From Manis javanica (Eukaryota; Chordata; Mammalia; Pholidota; Manidae): a stretch of DNA of 64,000 nucleotides. This document shows, piece by piece, positions 35,540 through 45,299 of the stretch; position 1 is the stretch's first letter; each line of letters starts with the position of its first letter. The notes below the pieces were generated by a model. The model did no database searches, was not told where the DNA came from, and worked only from the letters and a program-made list of their open reading frames with translations. Where the stretch lies: assembly GCF_040802235.1 (NCBI RefSeq), contig NC_133156.1, forward strand, positions 109,151,173 through 109,215,172. Reading direction: 5' to 3'. Position numbers and translations under genes: made by a program.

Positions 35540-37297
35540 ATGGGGAATGCACCGTCATTAGTCACGGCGCTGCAGACAGCTCTCAAAGAGCGAAACTTGA
35601 AGGTCTCCAGCAAAGTCTTAGGATCTTTTGTGAAGGAGATAGACCGTGTGGCCCCCTGGTTCATTTGTTCAGGGTCCCTCTCAATCCCGAGCTGGGACAA
35701 ACTGGGGAAAGATCTTGATAGAGAGGAGGAGGAGGGTAGCCTGAGGGGAGGCACCAGGCCCCTCTGGAAACTGATTAGAGCTTGTCTGCAAGATGAGAGA
35801 TGTGAAAAGGTAATAAAAGAAGGTCAGAGAGCATTGACAGATATCCAAGAGAGCATGTCAGAAACGGAACGGGAAACAGAGAGCGCGCGCGGCCGAAAAA
35901 AGGCCACAAAAACGAAGGTAAAGAAACCTCAGAGTGAGGGAGAAAGCCCGCCTAGGGCAAAAGCGAAAGAGCCCCGAGAAGCGAGTGACAATCGCCTCGG
36001 AGAAAATAGTAAATACCCCTGGAAAGAGTTGAGGGACCTCCAACTCTCCAATAGGGAATCTGAGGAGGAATTAACGTCCGCAGAGGAAGGGGAAGAAAAT
36101 AAAACCGCAGAGTGTAGAAGTAAGGGAACCAGCAAAGTTGAAAAGCGGACCAAGGAAAAAATGAAAGCAGGGTGTCCCCCGACACCCTTTGCCCCGCCAC
36201 CTTACGTGAGTGGCGCACTCTCCTTTTGCCACCCAGATACTCTTCAGGCAATTAGACAAATGTTTCCTGTATTTGAGGATAACGGTGTACGCTCTCACCA
36301 GCCCCTGAGCCATAAACAAGTTAAGGAGTTAGCAGAATCCGTTCGGGCTTATGGAGTCAGTGCTAACTATACCATAGCACAAGTTGAGAGATTAACAGAG
36401 ACAGCCATGACACCCGCAGACTGGCAATATGTAACTAAGGCATGCCTTTCTAGTATGGGGCAATACATAGAATGGAAGGCATTGTGGCATGATATCAGCA
36501 TGACCCAGGCACGCGCAAACGCGGCCGAAGGACAGCCTGCATGGTCATATGATATGCTGACGGGCCAAGGACAGTGGGTAGCCGACCAGACCGCCTTCCC
36601 CTTACAGGTATATGCACAAATAAACACGTGCGCCGCCAAGGCATGGAAAGCCCTCACCAACAAAGGAGAAGTATCAGGCAATTTGACAAAAATTATTCAG
36701 GGGCTGAGCGAGCCATTTTCTGACTTTGTCGCTCGTATGATAGAGGCCGCAGGCAGAATATTTGGAGATCAGGAACAAGCAATGCCCCTAGTGGAGCAAT
36801 TAGTGTTTGAACAATGTACCAAGGAATGCAGACAGGCGATAACACCCTGGAAACAAAAAGGGATACATGCCTGGTTGAAAGCCTGTAGAGAAATAGGAGG
36901 GCCACTCACCAATGCGGGCCTAGCCGCGGCCATATTACAGAGCCACAAACAAGCCAGGATCACTAACAGAAGTATCAAATGCTTTCAATGCGGGAAATTA
37001 GGACATATAAAGAGAGAGTGTAGGAGCCCAGCTTCAGAACAAACAACCCAAAAGACCCCTGAGTTGTGCCCTAAGTGTAAGAAAGGCAGGCATTGGGCTA
37101 ATGAGTGCCGGTCTATTAAAGATATAGAAGGGAAACCCTTAGAGTTGCCAAAAAACGCCCAGAGGGGCCCCCGTCACCAGGGCCCGCAAATATATGGGGC
37201 AACCAGCACGCAAGTGTCATTCGGGAACAACCAGGCCCCCCAAGGAGAGCCACTTCAGGTTCCGCGGGATTGGACATCCGTGCCACCACCAGAATAG
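35540..37297 (+). CDS. gag: Gag polyprotein (585 aa)
   Basis: The ATG at 35540 is in a strong context (GCACCATGG). Glycine 2 (MGNAPS) is a likely myristoylation site for the matrix domain. Residues about 110-215 are charged and repetitive; PPPY at 219-222 is a late-budding motif. The capsid follows, with a major-homology-like block (QGLSEPFSDFV, about 387-397). The nucleocapsid has two CCHC knuckles, C481-X2-C-X4-H-X4-C and C510-X2-C-X4-H-X4-C. The frame ends with TAG at 37295-37297. The protein builds the virion core. No break was seen and the length is ordinary for class II gag. Confidence 0.93.
   Translation: MGNAPSLVTALQTALKERNLKVSSKVLGSFVKEIDRVAPWFICSGSLSIPSWDKLGKDLDREEEEGSLRGGTRPLWKLIRACLQDERCEKVIKEGQRALTDIQESMSETERETESARGRKKATKTKVKKPQSEGESPPRAKAKEPREASDNRLGENSKYPWKELRDLQLSNRESEEELTSAEEGEENKTAECRSKGTSKVEKRTKEKMKAGCPPTPFAPPPYVSGALSFCHPDTLQAIRQMFPVFEDNGVRSHQPLSHKQVKELAESVRAYGVSANYTIAQVERLTETAMTPADWQYVTKACLSSMGQYIEWKALWHDISMTQARANAAEGQPAWSYDMLTGQGQWVADQTAFPLQVYAQINTCAAKAWKALTNKGEVSGNLTKIIQGLSEPFSDFVARMIEAAGRIFGDQEQAMPLVEQLVFEQCTKECRQAITPWKQKGIHAWLKACREIGGPLTNAGLAAAILQSHKQARITNRSIKCFQCGKLGHIKRECRSPASEQTTQKTPELCPKCKKGRHWANECRSIKDIEGKPLELPKNAQRGPRHQGPQIYGATSTQVSFGNNQAPQGEPLQVPRDWTSVPPPE
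37150..37156 (+). promoter_or_regulatory. gag-pro -1 frameshift site AAAAAAC
   Basis: A AAA AAC is read as AAA-AAC in the gag frame. Slipping back one base enters the pro frame, which is open from here through 38070. A potential stem of two GGGCCC blocks follows (about 37165-37185), with a GGGG further on that could close a pseudoknot. Confidence 0.8.
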
Positions 37298-38070
37298 TGT
37301 TGACTCCACAGATGGGAGTTCAGCCTATCCCTTCAGACTTTAAAGGCCCCCTACCACCAAATACCATTGGGTTACTCCTAGGGCGCTCTTCTGCTGCATT
37401 GAAAGGCCTGGTAGTTCATCCCGGAGTCATAGATCAAGATTATGAAGGACAGGTAAAAATCATGTGTTCGGCTCCCAGAGGAATCTATCCTATATCCCCG
37501 GGAGACCGCATAGCCCAGCTCTTAGTTTTACCTAGTCTCCACGCCAATTATCCTGCTACCAACACGGAGAGGGGAGAAAGGGGCTTCGGCTCCTCTGACT
37601 GGGATTCAGCCTTCATAGTATTAGATTTAGCAGACAGACCAAAATTAACTCTTCAAATAGAGGGAAAGAGCTTTGAGGGAATCCTAGACACTGGAGCAGA
37701 TAAAAGTATTATCTCTGCAACCTGGTGGCCCTCCAAGTGGCCTGTGACCCAATCCTCACATTCATTACAAGGTTTAGGATATGAGTCAAGCCCTTCAATT
37801 AGTGCCAAACCATTGAAATGGCGAGCCCCTGAAGGACAAGAGGGTACAGTCACCCCTTATGTACTCCCTCTACCGGTCAATTTATGGGGGAGGGATGTCA
37901 TGAGAGACTTAGGCCTCAAACTCATTAATGAATACTCCACCCCCGCCCAAGGCATGATGATGGACATGGGATACATCCCTGGCAAGGGGCTGGGGAAACA
38001 CCAACAGGGACACATAGAGCCCATCCTGCCCAAAGTAAAGAATGACCGTCACGGCCTGGGTTTTTCATAG
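37150..38070 (+). CDS. pro: Pro: dUTPase, protease and G-patch
   Basis: Expressed as a gag-pro fusion by -1 frameshifting, so no start codon of its own is needed. The dUTPase part (about 37285-37600) shows [30 protein letters not shown] and the glycine-rich [10 protein letters not shown] motif. The aspartic protease has its active site DTGA at 37687-37698 and a flap with GLGYESS. The C-terminal G-patch (about 37950-38066) has [15 protein letters not shown] and ends DRHGLGF. The dUTPase limits uracil incorporation, the protease cleaves the polyproteins, and the G-patch binds nucleic acid. Ends at TAG 38068-38070. Confidence 0.92.
   Translation, partial: KKRPEGPPSPGPANIWGNQHASVIREQPGPPRRATSGSAGLDIRATTRIVLTPQMGVQPIPSDFKGPLPPNTIGLLLGRSSAALKGLVVHPGVIDQDYEGQVKIMCSAPRGIYPISPGDRIAQLLVLPSLHANYPATNTERGERGFGSSDWDSAFIVLDLADRPKLTLQIEGKSFEGILDTGADKSIISATWWPSKWPVTQSSHSLQGLGYESSPSISAKPLKWRAPEGQEGTVTPYVLPLPVNLWGRDVMRDLGLKLINEYSTPAQGMMMDMGYIPGKGLGKHQQGHIEPILPKVKNDRHGLGFS
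38058..38064 (+). promoter_or_regulatory. pro-pol -1 frameshift site GGGTTTT
   Basis: G GGT TTT sits in the pro frame only three bases before the TAG stop. A one-base backward slip enters the pol frame, which is open onward through 40697. The phase and position are what a betaretroviral pro-pol shift needs. Confidence 0.72.
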
Positions 38071-40697
38071 GGGCCATTGAAGATGCCATGCCCATACCTT
38101 GGCTCACAGAGGAGGCCGTATGGGTTCCTCAGTGGCCCCTATCCTCTGAAAAATTAGAAGCAGCTCATTGCTTAGTGCAAGAGCAGCTCCAAGTGGGACA
38201 CCTAGAACCCTCTGTGTCCCCATGGAACACACCCATATTTGTAATCAGGAAAAGGTCAGGATCATGGAGGTTGCTTCATGATCTGAGAGCAGTAAATGCT
38301 CAAATGAGAATGCTTGGACCCGTACAACGGGGACTGCCACTCCTCTCTGCCTTACCCAAAGAATGGAAAGTGCTCATAATAGATATTAAAGATTGTTTCT
38401 TTTCTATACCTCTAAGCTCCAAGGACAGGGAAAGATTTGCTTTTACTTTGCCAGCTATTAACCATGAACAACCCGATGCCAGATTTCAGTGGAAGGTCCT
38501 CCCTCAAGGAATGGCAAATAGCCCCACCATATGTCAACTGTACGTTCAGCGAGCGCTAGACCCAATTCGTAAGACCTATCCCACGCTAAAGATCATCCAT
38601 TACATGGATGACATCCTTCTTTGCTCCCCACAACCAGCGGAAATAGAAGAAGCATATATAGATCTCACTAGATCCCTAGAAAATTGGAGACTGAATATAG
38701 CAAGCGAGAAGGTCCAAAAATCTAGTGTTAGCAAATTCCTAGGAGCAACCATTTACACAGATGTAATTTGCCCCCAAAAGCTTGAGATAAGACATAATCA
38801 ATTGCGAAATTTGAATGACTTCCAAAAACTCCTAGGGGATATTAATTGGTTGCGCCCATACTTAAAGATACCCACCACTGAATTGACTCCACTATTTAAA
38901 ACCCTAGAAGGAGACCCACAACTAACGTCACCGCGCTCCCTCACACCTGAGGCATTACAAGCCATTCGCAAAGTAGAACAGGCTTTGATGACAGCACAAT
39001 TAAATAGAGTGCAATCGAATGAACCCTTTGAGTTGTGTGTCCTTCCCACCCCAGAGCTGCCAACAGCAGTCTTATGGCAGCACGGCCCACTGATCTGGAT
39101 TCATCCCCAAGCCTCTCAGGCTAGGACAATAGAGTACTATCCAGCAGCCGTGGCCAAACTTGCTTTGAGAGGAGTAAAAACCTCCATGACACATTTCGGA
39201 GAGGCTCCAGCTAAAATTATAACCCCTTACAGCGTAGAACAGATACAAGTATTATGTGCTATGAATGATGATTGGGCCATACTTGCTTACAGTTTCTCAG
39301 GAACCTTTGATAATCATTTCCCTAAACATCCCCTCATCAACTTCGCCAAAAATCATCTCCTAGTATTTCCTCGGGTCACTAGCCTAACCCCGCTGCCTCA
39401 TGGAAAAACAGTTTACACGGACGGGTCTAAGACAGGCACAGGTGCCTATGTCCATGATGGCAAAGTTGTGACAAAAGGCTACACGCCTGACACTCCACAA
39501 ATAGTGGAATGTCGCATAGTCTTAGAGGTCCTACAAATCTTTCCTGAACCTTTAAATATTGTGTCTGACTCCTGTTATGTAGTTAATGCAGTCAAATCTC
39601 TAGAAGTGGCCGGGCTAATCAAAGCGTCCAGCCCAGTAGCCACTTTGTTCAAACAGATACAATCAGCACTACTTCATAGGCAATCTCCTTTGTATATAAC
39701 TCATATCAGAGCACATTCAGGCCTTCCCGGGCCTATGACCCAAGGCAACCACCTGGCAGACCTCGCAACCAGAAATATAGCTTTTCCCCTGCTAGACCCT
39801 ATCACCACAGCTTCAAAATTCCATACACAATTTCATGTCACTGCCGAAACACTGCGCAAGCGGTTTAGCATAACCAGGGCCGAAGCTAGGAACATTGTCC
39901 TTAGCTGCCAACATTGCTGCAGCTTCCTTCCCACACCTCATGTTGGGATCAACCCCAGAGGTATTAGGCCTTTACAAGTTTGGCAAATGGATGTGACGCA
40001 TATTTCGTCTTTTGGGAAACTGAAATATGTACATGTATCCGTGGATACTTGTTCAGGAGTCATCTTTGCCTCCCCATTGTCAGGAGAGAAAGCTTCCCAT
40101 GTCATCCAGCACTGCCTTGAAGCTTGGAGCGCATGGGGATTACCACAGATTCTGAAAACAGACAATGGCCCAGCCTATACCTCTACAAAATTTGCTCAAT
40201 TTTGTCATCACATGGGGATAAAACATATCACTGGCCTTCCCTACAACCCACAGGGTCAAGGGATTGTGGAACGCGCGAACCGCACGCTCAAATCCTATTT
40301 ACTTAAACAAAAAGGGGGAATTGAAGATATACCCCCCACACCAAAAACTGCCATAACCCTAGCACTTTTCACTATAAATTTTTTGAATCTGGATGCTCAA
40401 AGCCATACAGCAGCGGATCGCCATAATCAGTGGCCAAAAGACCCACAAGAACTAGTAAAATGGAAGGACGTGTTATCTAACCAATGGAAGGGCCCGGATC
40501 CAATCATAATCAGATCCAGGGGAGCTGTGTGTGTTTTCCCCCAGGGTGAAGAAAATCCCTTCTGGATCCCGGAGCGCCTAACGAGGAAAGTCCTAAACAA
40601 AGGAGATGACTTCGCTGTACCTCCTGACCCTGCTCCTGACACTGGAGACCCCGACTCAGGGAGTATTGAGATGGGGAATCCTGTCTGCCTTTCCTAA
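38061..40697 (+). CDS. pol: Pol: reverse transcriptase, RNase H, integrase
   Basis: Made as a gag-pro-pol fusion; numbering here starts at the ATG at 38088 (869 residues). Reverse transcriptase: LPQGMANSP and the catalytic YMDD at 172-175 (38601-38612). RNase H: TDGS at 39417-39428, an ECR glutamate, SDS and HLAD aspartates. Integrase: H-X3-H and C-X2-C zinc site, then D635, D692 and E728 (a DD35E spacing), with a C-terminal domain ending near FWIPERL. All catalytic residues are present and there are no stops. The last 92 bases overlap env. Confidence 0.93.
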   Translation, partial: FFIGAIEDAMPIPWLTEEAVWVPQWPLSSEKLEAAHCLVQEQLQVGHLEPSVSPWNTPIFVIRKRSGSWRLLHDLRAVNAQMRMLGPVQRGLPLLSALPKEWKVLIIDIKDCFFSIPLSSKDRERFAFTLPAINHEQPDARFQWKVLPQGMANSPTICQLYVQRALDPIRKTYPTLKIIHYMDDILLCSPQPAEIEEAYIDLTRSLENWRLNIASEKVQKSSVSKFLGATIYTDVICPQKLEIRHNQLRNLNDFQKLLGDINWLRPYLKIPTTELTPLFKTLEGDPQLTSPRSLTPEALQAIRKVEQALMTAQLNRVQSNEPFELCVLPTPELPTAVLWQHGPLIWIHPQASQARTIEYYPAAVAKLALRGVKTSMTHFGEAPAKIITPYSVEQIQVLCAMNDDWAILAYSFSGTFDNHFPKHPLINFAKNHLLVFPRVTSLTPLPHGKTVYTDGSKTGTGAYVHDGKVVTKGYTPDTPQIVECRIVLEVLQIFPEPLNIVSDSCYVVNAVKSLEVAGLIKASSPVATLFKQIQSALLHRQSPLYITHIRAHSGLPGPMTQGNHLADLATRNIAFPLLDPITTASKFHTQFHVTAETLRKRFSITRAEARNIVLSCQHCCSFLPTPHVGINPRGIRPLQVWQMDVTHISSFGKLKYVHVSVDTCSGVIFASPLSGEKASHVIQHCLEAWSAWGLPQILKTDNGPAYTSTKFAQFCHHMGIKHITGLPYNPQGQGIVERANRTLKSYLLKQKGGIEDIPPTPKTAITLALFTINFLNLDAQSHTAADRHNQWPKDPQELVKWKDVLSNQWKGPDPIIIRSRGAVCVFPQGEENPFWIPERLTRKVLNKGDDFAVPPDPAPDTGDPDSGSIEMGNPVCLS

Positions 40698-42381
40698 GCC
40701 TATGCCTGTCCGTTTCAATGCAGCCGTTTTTCCGCGCTTTTTCACTACCAATACTAGTATGAACTTGCCCTACTTAGTTAAAGACACCCTAGTAGCTCCC
40801 CTGGGAGAAAACCGATCCTTCGTAACTAATGGGTCATTATGCTTCACCACTCAGAATCTAGCTGGCTGTATCTCCCTGAAACGGAGGAAATACGGATGGT
40901 TCAGTGACATAATTCTAGAGGCCAGTAGCCTCCCCGTTATGTCAGCTAAATTTGAAGGGCCTAATAAGGAAGGGAGCCCGTCCTATAAGAACATGACTAT
41001 CCACCAGATGGTTCTCTGGATCAATGGCACATTTGTACACTCTCCCAAGAACAATTCCACCGACAGGCCTCGTCAACCCAAATATGCCTCCCATTGTGTG
41101 GGCGACTATGAGGGAGAGCTGTGGCCCTGGACTGACTGTCAGTCAACTGTAGTAACGTGGGCAACTGAGAGGCAGGAGTTTACCATCTCCCCAGATATGG
41201 AGGGACGGCCAGCCAATGAGGCTTGGTGGCCAGTAAAGGTGCTCGAAGGCGAGTTTCGTCAGCAGCTGAGCATGAACCCCTTCCATAAATGGATGCTGTG
41301 TGGAGTCAATGGCTCGTGTACCGACCTCTCCCCCTTTTCCGCCCTCCAGGGTGGGGGAATCGGTGTAAAAAATATCACCTTTTGGTGCGAGAATAACCAC
41401 ATGCGCGCACACTGGAACATGATCATGACCCATAACAACGAGAACTACACGTGTTCAGCAAAATCAGGTCCAGAGTCACCTAATTCCCTTTTTCCACCTT
41501 CTCCAGTATGCGTATACCCCCCATTTCTGTTTATCTTATCCAATAGTAGCTTTGACTCCTGCTCCAATGAAACCTGCTTTCTGTCTCAGTGTTGGGATGC
41601 GCGTAACTTTACCAATGCTTTGGTAGTCCGCATCCCCCGTTGGGTCCCTGTTCCCGTAGACGCCCCTAACACCATGACTCTGTTTCGAGAAAGGCGCGAT
41701 TTCGGTGTTACAGCCGCCATAGTGCTCCTGATCTCCGCGACCGCGGTCGCAGCCACCGCCGCTGGTATAGCTTTAGACACCTCCATCAAATCGGCTACAG
41801 AGCTCAATAACCTTGCAGCCTCAGTAGCTTCTGCCCTGGACCAACAGTCCACACTTGATGGCAAACTGAAAGGAGGAATAATGATCCTCAATCAACGCAT
41901 AGATCTCGTGGAGGAACAAATGGAGGTGCTCTGGCAAATGGCCCAATTGGGATGTGAGCGGAAATATCGTGCCCTCTGCATCACTAGCATTCAATATAAA
42001 AATTTTACACGGGCAGCTAATCTGTCACGAGACCTGTCCCAGTATCTTTCAGGAAACTGGTCCCAAGACTTCGATGGGACACTAGAAGAGCTGCGGCGAG
42101 AAATTATCCACATCAACTCCACCCGTCTAGATATCTCCGTAGCGGAAGGACTCTCTTCCTGGTTCCTCAGAGCTCTCTCCCACGTCAAGGAGTGGGCGGG
42201 CATGGCTGGGATGGGCGTGTTCCTGCTTGGAGGTCTCATGCTCTTACTCTGGTTGTTATGTAGACTCCGCAACCAACATAAGCAGGACAAGGTGATCCTT
42301 GCTCAAGCCCTAATGGCGATAGACGTTGGCGCCTCTCCCCAAGTGTGGCTCAACATGCTTAAGAAGGAAGCTCGGCTTTAG
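40606..42381 (+). CDS. env: Env glycoprotein precursor (591 aa)
   Basis: Starts inside the end of pol. A hydrophobic signal peptide (about 1-19) is followed by a glycosylated surface subunit with many N-X-S/T sites. Furin-type cleavage RERR lies at 361-364 (41686-41697). The transmembrane subunit begins with a hydrophobic alanine-rich fusion peptide, then heptads, a C450-X7-C458 loop, a membrane anchor (about 530-555) and a short tail. The loop has no adjacent third cysteine and no gammaretroviral immunosuppressive motif, so this is the JSRV/MMTV/HERV-K type, with subunits held non-covalently. The frame is uninterrupted. Its receptor is unknown. Confidence 0.9.
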   Translation: MTSLYLLTLLLTLETPTQGVLRWGILSAFPKPMPVRFNAAVFPRFFTTNTSMNLPYLVKDTLVAPLGENRSFVTNGSLCFTTQNLAGCISLKRRKYGWFSDIILEASSLPVMSAKFEGPNKEGSPSYKNMTIHQMVLWINGTFVHSPKNNSTDRPRQPKYASHCVGDYEGELWPWTDCQSTVVTWATERQEFTISPDMEGRPANEAWWPVKVLEGEFRQQLSMNPFHKWMLCGVNGSCTDLSPFSALQGGGIGVKNITFWCENNHMRAHWNMIMTHNNENYTCSAKSGPESPNSLFPPSPVCVYPPFLFILSNSSFDSCSNETCFLSQCWDARNFTNALVVRIPRWVPVPVDAPNTMTLFRERRDFGVTAAIVLLISATAVAATAAGIALDTSIKSATELNNLAASVASALDQQSTLDGKLKGGIMILNQRIDLVEEQMEVLWQMAQLGCERKYRALCITSIQYKNFTRAANLSRDLSQYLSGNWSQDFDGTLEELRREIIHINSTRLDISVAEGLSSWFLRALSHVKEWAGMAGMGVFLLGGLMLLLWLLCRLRNQHKQDKVILAQALMAIDVGASPQVWLNMLKKEARL

Positions 42382-42713
42382 CTTGAGGTAGCTCTTGCAC
42401 CCTGAGCCCATGTGGCACTGCACCAGGCCCGAGTACCTCAATGCTTAATCACAGCTTTCTTTAAGAAGCTCATGGTGCAAGAGGGTTGAGAAAAAGGGTC
42501 CAAACCCTTTGTACCAAGCGGTCCCAACGCCAGCCAGAGGATGCGAGGCAAAGCACTGCAAGAGGTCTTGGACCCCTCTGAGAGGCATGCCTGACTGCAT
42601 AGGGGTAGATGCCCAGAACCCCTCTCCAAAAAGGGGGCATCAAGAAGTATGATGGAGGTCAGGCCTCTGTCTCCGCCTCTGCTGGCAAGTTCCGCCTTGA
42701 GCTTCTGTTAGAC
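42382..42713 (+). ncRNA. Post-env non-coding segment with inverted repeats
   Basis: About 330 bp between the env stop and the polypurine tract has no open frame of note. CTCTTGCACC (42392-42401) is perfectly complementary to GGTGCAAGAG (42474-42483), and TGAGGTA (42384-42390) to TACCTCA (42434-42440). In simian type D viruses this position holds a constitutive RNA transport element. A similar role here is inference from position and folding potential. Confidence 0.45.
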
Positions 42714-42727
42714 AAAAAAGGGGGAGA
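42714..42727 (+). promoter_or_regulatory. Polypurine tract
   Basis: AAAAAAGGGGGAGA lies directly before the TG of the 3' LTR and primes plus-strand synthesis. Confidence 0.9.
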
Positions 42728-43061
42728 TGTTGGCAGCCGTGCTCAGAAAATAGCGCCCCATGCAGGGCAGCCGGAAGGCCCCGAACTTCCTAATGACAAA
42801 TCATCCCACACCACTAAACTACATGCTAATTGCGCCTTGGCATAAGGACCAATGAGACCCACCAAATGGTTATGCTAATAAGGCATATGGAGCCGCACCA
42901 ACCAGGTCAGAGCATGAGAACTATATAAGCAAGCCTCTCCTTCCCCTCTGTGTCCTGCCCAACTCATTTGTTTCACAAAGAGCTGAAGAATAAAGCTTTC
43001 TGCAGAAGAATCCTGCTGTTGTTGCATGCTGTTCTTGCCGGCGAGGACAGGGCACGCGACA
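42728..43061 (+). repeat. 3' LTR (334 bp)
   Basis: Same sequence as 35036-35369 at an offset of 7692. AATAAA at 42989-42994 would end proviral transcripts. Followed by TATATA in a TA run. Confidence 0.93.
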
Positions 43062-44103
43062 TATATATATAGAAGTTCTAAAATGAGGTAAGGGAAGAAG
43101 CGGGTTAAGTTTAAGAAGAGACAGAAGGGAACATAAGCAGGCAAGTCTAGAACTAGTAGTGTAAATGCCTGAACAGGTCCAGATCAAAGCAAACAGCTGG
43201 CAAACTGGAGAATGCATTCCCTAACTGTGATGTGCGTCAACAAATAGTTACCAAGTGCCTTTGCCGTGGCAACTCCTCCGTACCAATTCTAGGTGTTGGA
43301 AGTGAAGAAGGGGGTGAGGAAGATAAGGCAGAGAGGAGGAGGAAAAGAAAGAGAAGAGAAAAAGAGTAAAAAATCTTTGCCTTCATAGAATGTGCATCCA
43401 TGAAGAGAGAGAGGTAATAAATAAAATAAATGAGAAAATATTAAATGAGGAATAGTAAGGTTTTTTTTGAGAAAAATAAAGCAAGGAAGAGGAAATCCAT
43501 TGCCTATAAGTCCTTGAATAAGAACCAAAGATATTTTGTTCCAAAACAGAATATGAAATATGTGTTTGCCTGGGAACAGTAAATTGTGACAAACTACTTA
43601 ATGAAAGTAGAATGAGAAGTGAATTGGCAAGTGTAAGTGTAAGACATAGTCCTAACTTGGCAGCCAGTTGGAAGGGGAACAAGGAAGAAAATGGGAGGGT
43701 GAGCAAAACCAAGGCTGGGACATGGTCAGTGCCCTGAGGCGAAGGTCTCAGGAGAGGCTTCAGTCACTACGGTGGGAGCGGCAGATGTGACAGTTTTATA
43801 TGGCTCAACCTGGCTACATTTTATTTAGACCAACACAAGCTGCATGTACAACTTCTAGGCTTATTACTTGGCATCACATGATTTTTGAAGTCTCTGATTT
43901 TTCAACACAGGCTTTGTTCCAAAGGAACTTTATTTCAAGGAGCTCACCAGTTACCAGGAGATTTTGCTCTCCCCAGCATAACCTAAAAAGTACCCACTTT
44001 ATTTTCATTTTGACTCAAGAGAAACAGCAACCTGTAAGAGAACAGGGACTACTCCTTGGCAGTTGGATGAAGCCAGGCATCTAAGAACTTTCACTGTACT
44101 TAC
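43062..44103. other. Intron between provirus and exon
   Basis: Non-coding, purine-rich at 43310-43500. No feature recognised. Confidence 0.4.
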
Positions 44104-44320
44104 AGTTTTCACCAAAAGCTGGAATCCTTAGAGTGGCTACTGGAGACTCCCCGAGAGAATTGTAAGAAACTGCAGACACCCAATAGGTCTTGCTTCCCAG
44201 ATACAGTTCAAGCTGCTGGTTCGTGGTGTTCACTGTCTCTGTGAGATTAGTGTTGTTTTCTGGAAAGTACCATATGTTATAGCCAAGTGATTTTTCCAGG
44301 ATTGGAGCTCCTTTTGCCTT
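44104..44320 (-). CDS. IL31RA: IL31RA exon, main part of first FnIII domain
   Basis: A 217-bp exon with acceptor GAGTTCAG before AAGGCAAAAG and donor GAAAACT|GTAAGT. It encodes KAKGAPILEKSLGYNIWYFP, then NNTNLTETVNTTNQQLELYL and YWVSAVSYNSLGESPVATL, most of the third extracellular domain, with several N-X-T sequons. Phase is 0 in and 1 out. It is sandwiched between two proviruses, 1.04 kb from one and 0.52 kb from the other. Confidence 0.93.
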
Positions 44321-44615
44321 CTGAACTCAAAGGATACAAAATTCATTGCCAAAAAAAAAGAAAAAAGAAAGGCATTGAGACAGTGATTAATGGTGCAGAT
44401 TGGGTGTGTAGGTTAATGTTATCTATTAGGTGCTAACCTACAATCAGGTAATTCATTCCTTCTGGGATGAATAACCTGTTTTGTGATGTTAACCCTTCAA
44501 GTGCCAGAAGAGGGGATTTGCTAAATGATTTTTTTTTCCCCTGTGGGCATAACTTAATTTATGTATCTGATTTAATTATTTTATTTTCAGTCCTTTTAAG
44601 CAATATTACACATTC

Positions 44616-44840
44616 TTTTTTTTTGGTATCATTAATATACAATTACATGAGCAACATTGTGGTTACTAGATTCCCCCCATTATCAAGTCCCCCCAACATA
44701 CCCCATTAGAGTCACTGTCCATCAGCATAGTAAGATGCTATAGAGTCACTACTTGTCTTCTCTGTACTATACTGCCTTCCCTGTGCTAATTGTAATGCTC
44801 CTTTTTTCCCCCTTCTCCCTCCCTTCTCACCCATCCTCCC
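44616..44840 (-). mobile_element. L1 3' end, left part (split by provirus)
   Basis: A T tract then the reverse complement of the young L1 3' UTR ('tatcattaatatacaattacatgagcaac ... gtcactgtccatcagcatagtaag'). It breaks at CTCCC, where the class I provirus enters; the L1 continues at 52038. Confidence 0.85.
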
Positions 44841-45089
44841 TGAAAGGAAAGGAGCGACACATAGCAGCAATTCACCGGAGAGTTCCGCTTTATTAGGGAA
44901 AGGTGCTGGGTTATATAGGAGGGGGCATGAATTGATTGAGGTGTCACTTCTACGGGGCTGGTGGCTGTTGGCTAGGTGCTGGGATTGGGAGGGGGGCGAG
45001 AGGTGATTGGGCTTCAGGTGGCGCCGGCGGGAACTGAGGACCCCGAAGAGAAGCCGGAAGTTTGCCATCTTACTGGTGGGGACCCTTCA
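44841..45089 (-). repeat. 3' LTR of class I provirus (249 bp)
   Basis: On the minus strand it starts TGAAGGGTCC and ends CTTTCA. TATATAAC-like sequence lies at about 44911-44918 and AATAAA (TTTATT here, 44889-44894). It differs from the other LTR at two sites (ATAGG/ATAAG and GCGCC/GCACC). Confidence 0.9.
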
Positions 45090-45299
45090 TTCCCCCCTTT
45101 CTCCTCTATGGGTTTGTGGACGTTGCTTTCTCTCTGGCTGCTTCCTGCTGAACAGGGGCGGAGAAGGGAGTGAGGGCTTGATGATTGGGAGGAAAGGGTT
45201 GATAGGACTCCCCACAGTAAGGACGAGTAGATGTGGACTTCTTCAGGTTGGAAATCAATGAAGGTTCCCTGTAACCATAGGTTGGCCAAGAGGATATGG

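Larger units (their letters stand above)
35036..43061 (+). mobile_element. Complete class II (betaretrovirus-like) endogenous provirus
   Basis: An 8026-bp element laid out 5' LTR, tRNA-Phe primer site, splice donor, gag, pro (dUTPase-protease-G-patch), pol, env, post-env segment, polypurine tract, 3' LTR. All four coding frames are open, and both LTRs are identical by eye over 334 bp. Gag, pro and pol sit in successive -1 frames, as in betaretroviruses. It lies antisense in an IL31RA intron. The combination of dUTPase, G-patch, two zinc knuckles and a JSRV/MMTV-style envelope loop fits class II. Whether it is replication-competent, fixed or polymorphic cannot be told from sequence alone. Confidence 0.93.
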
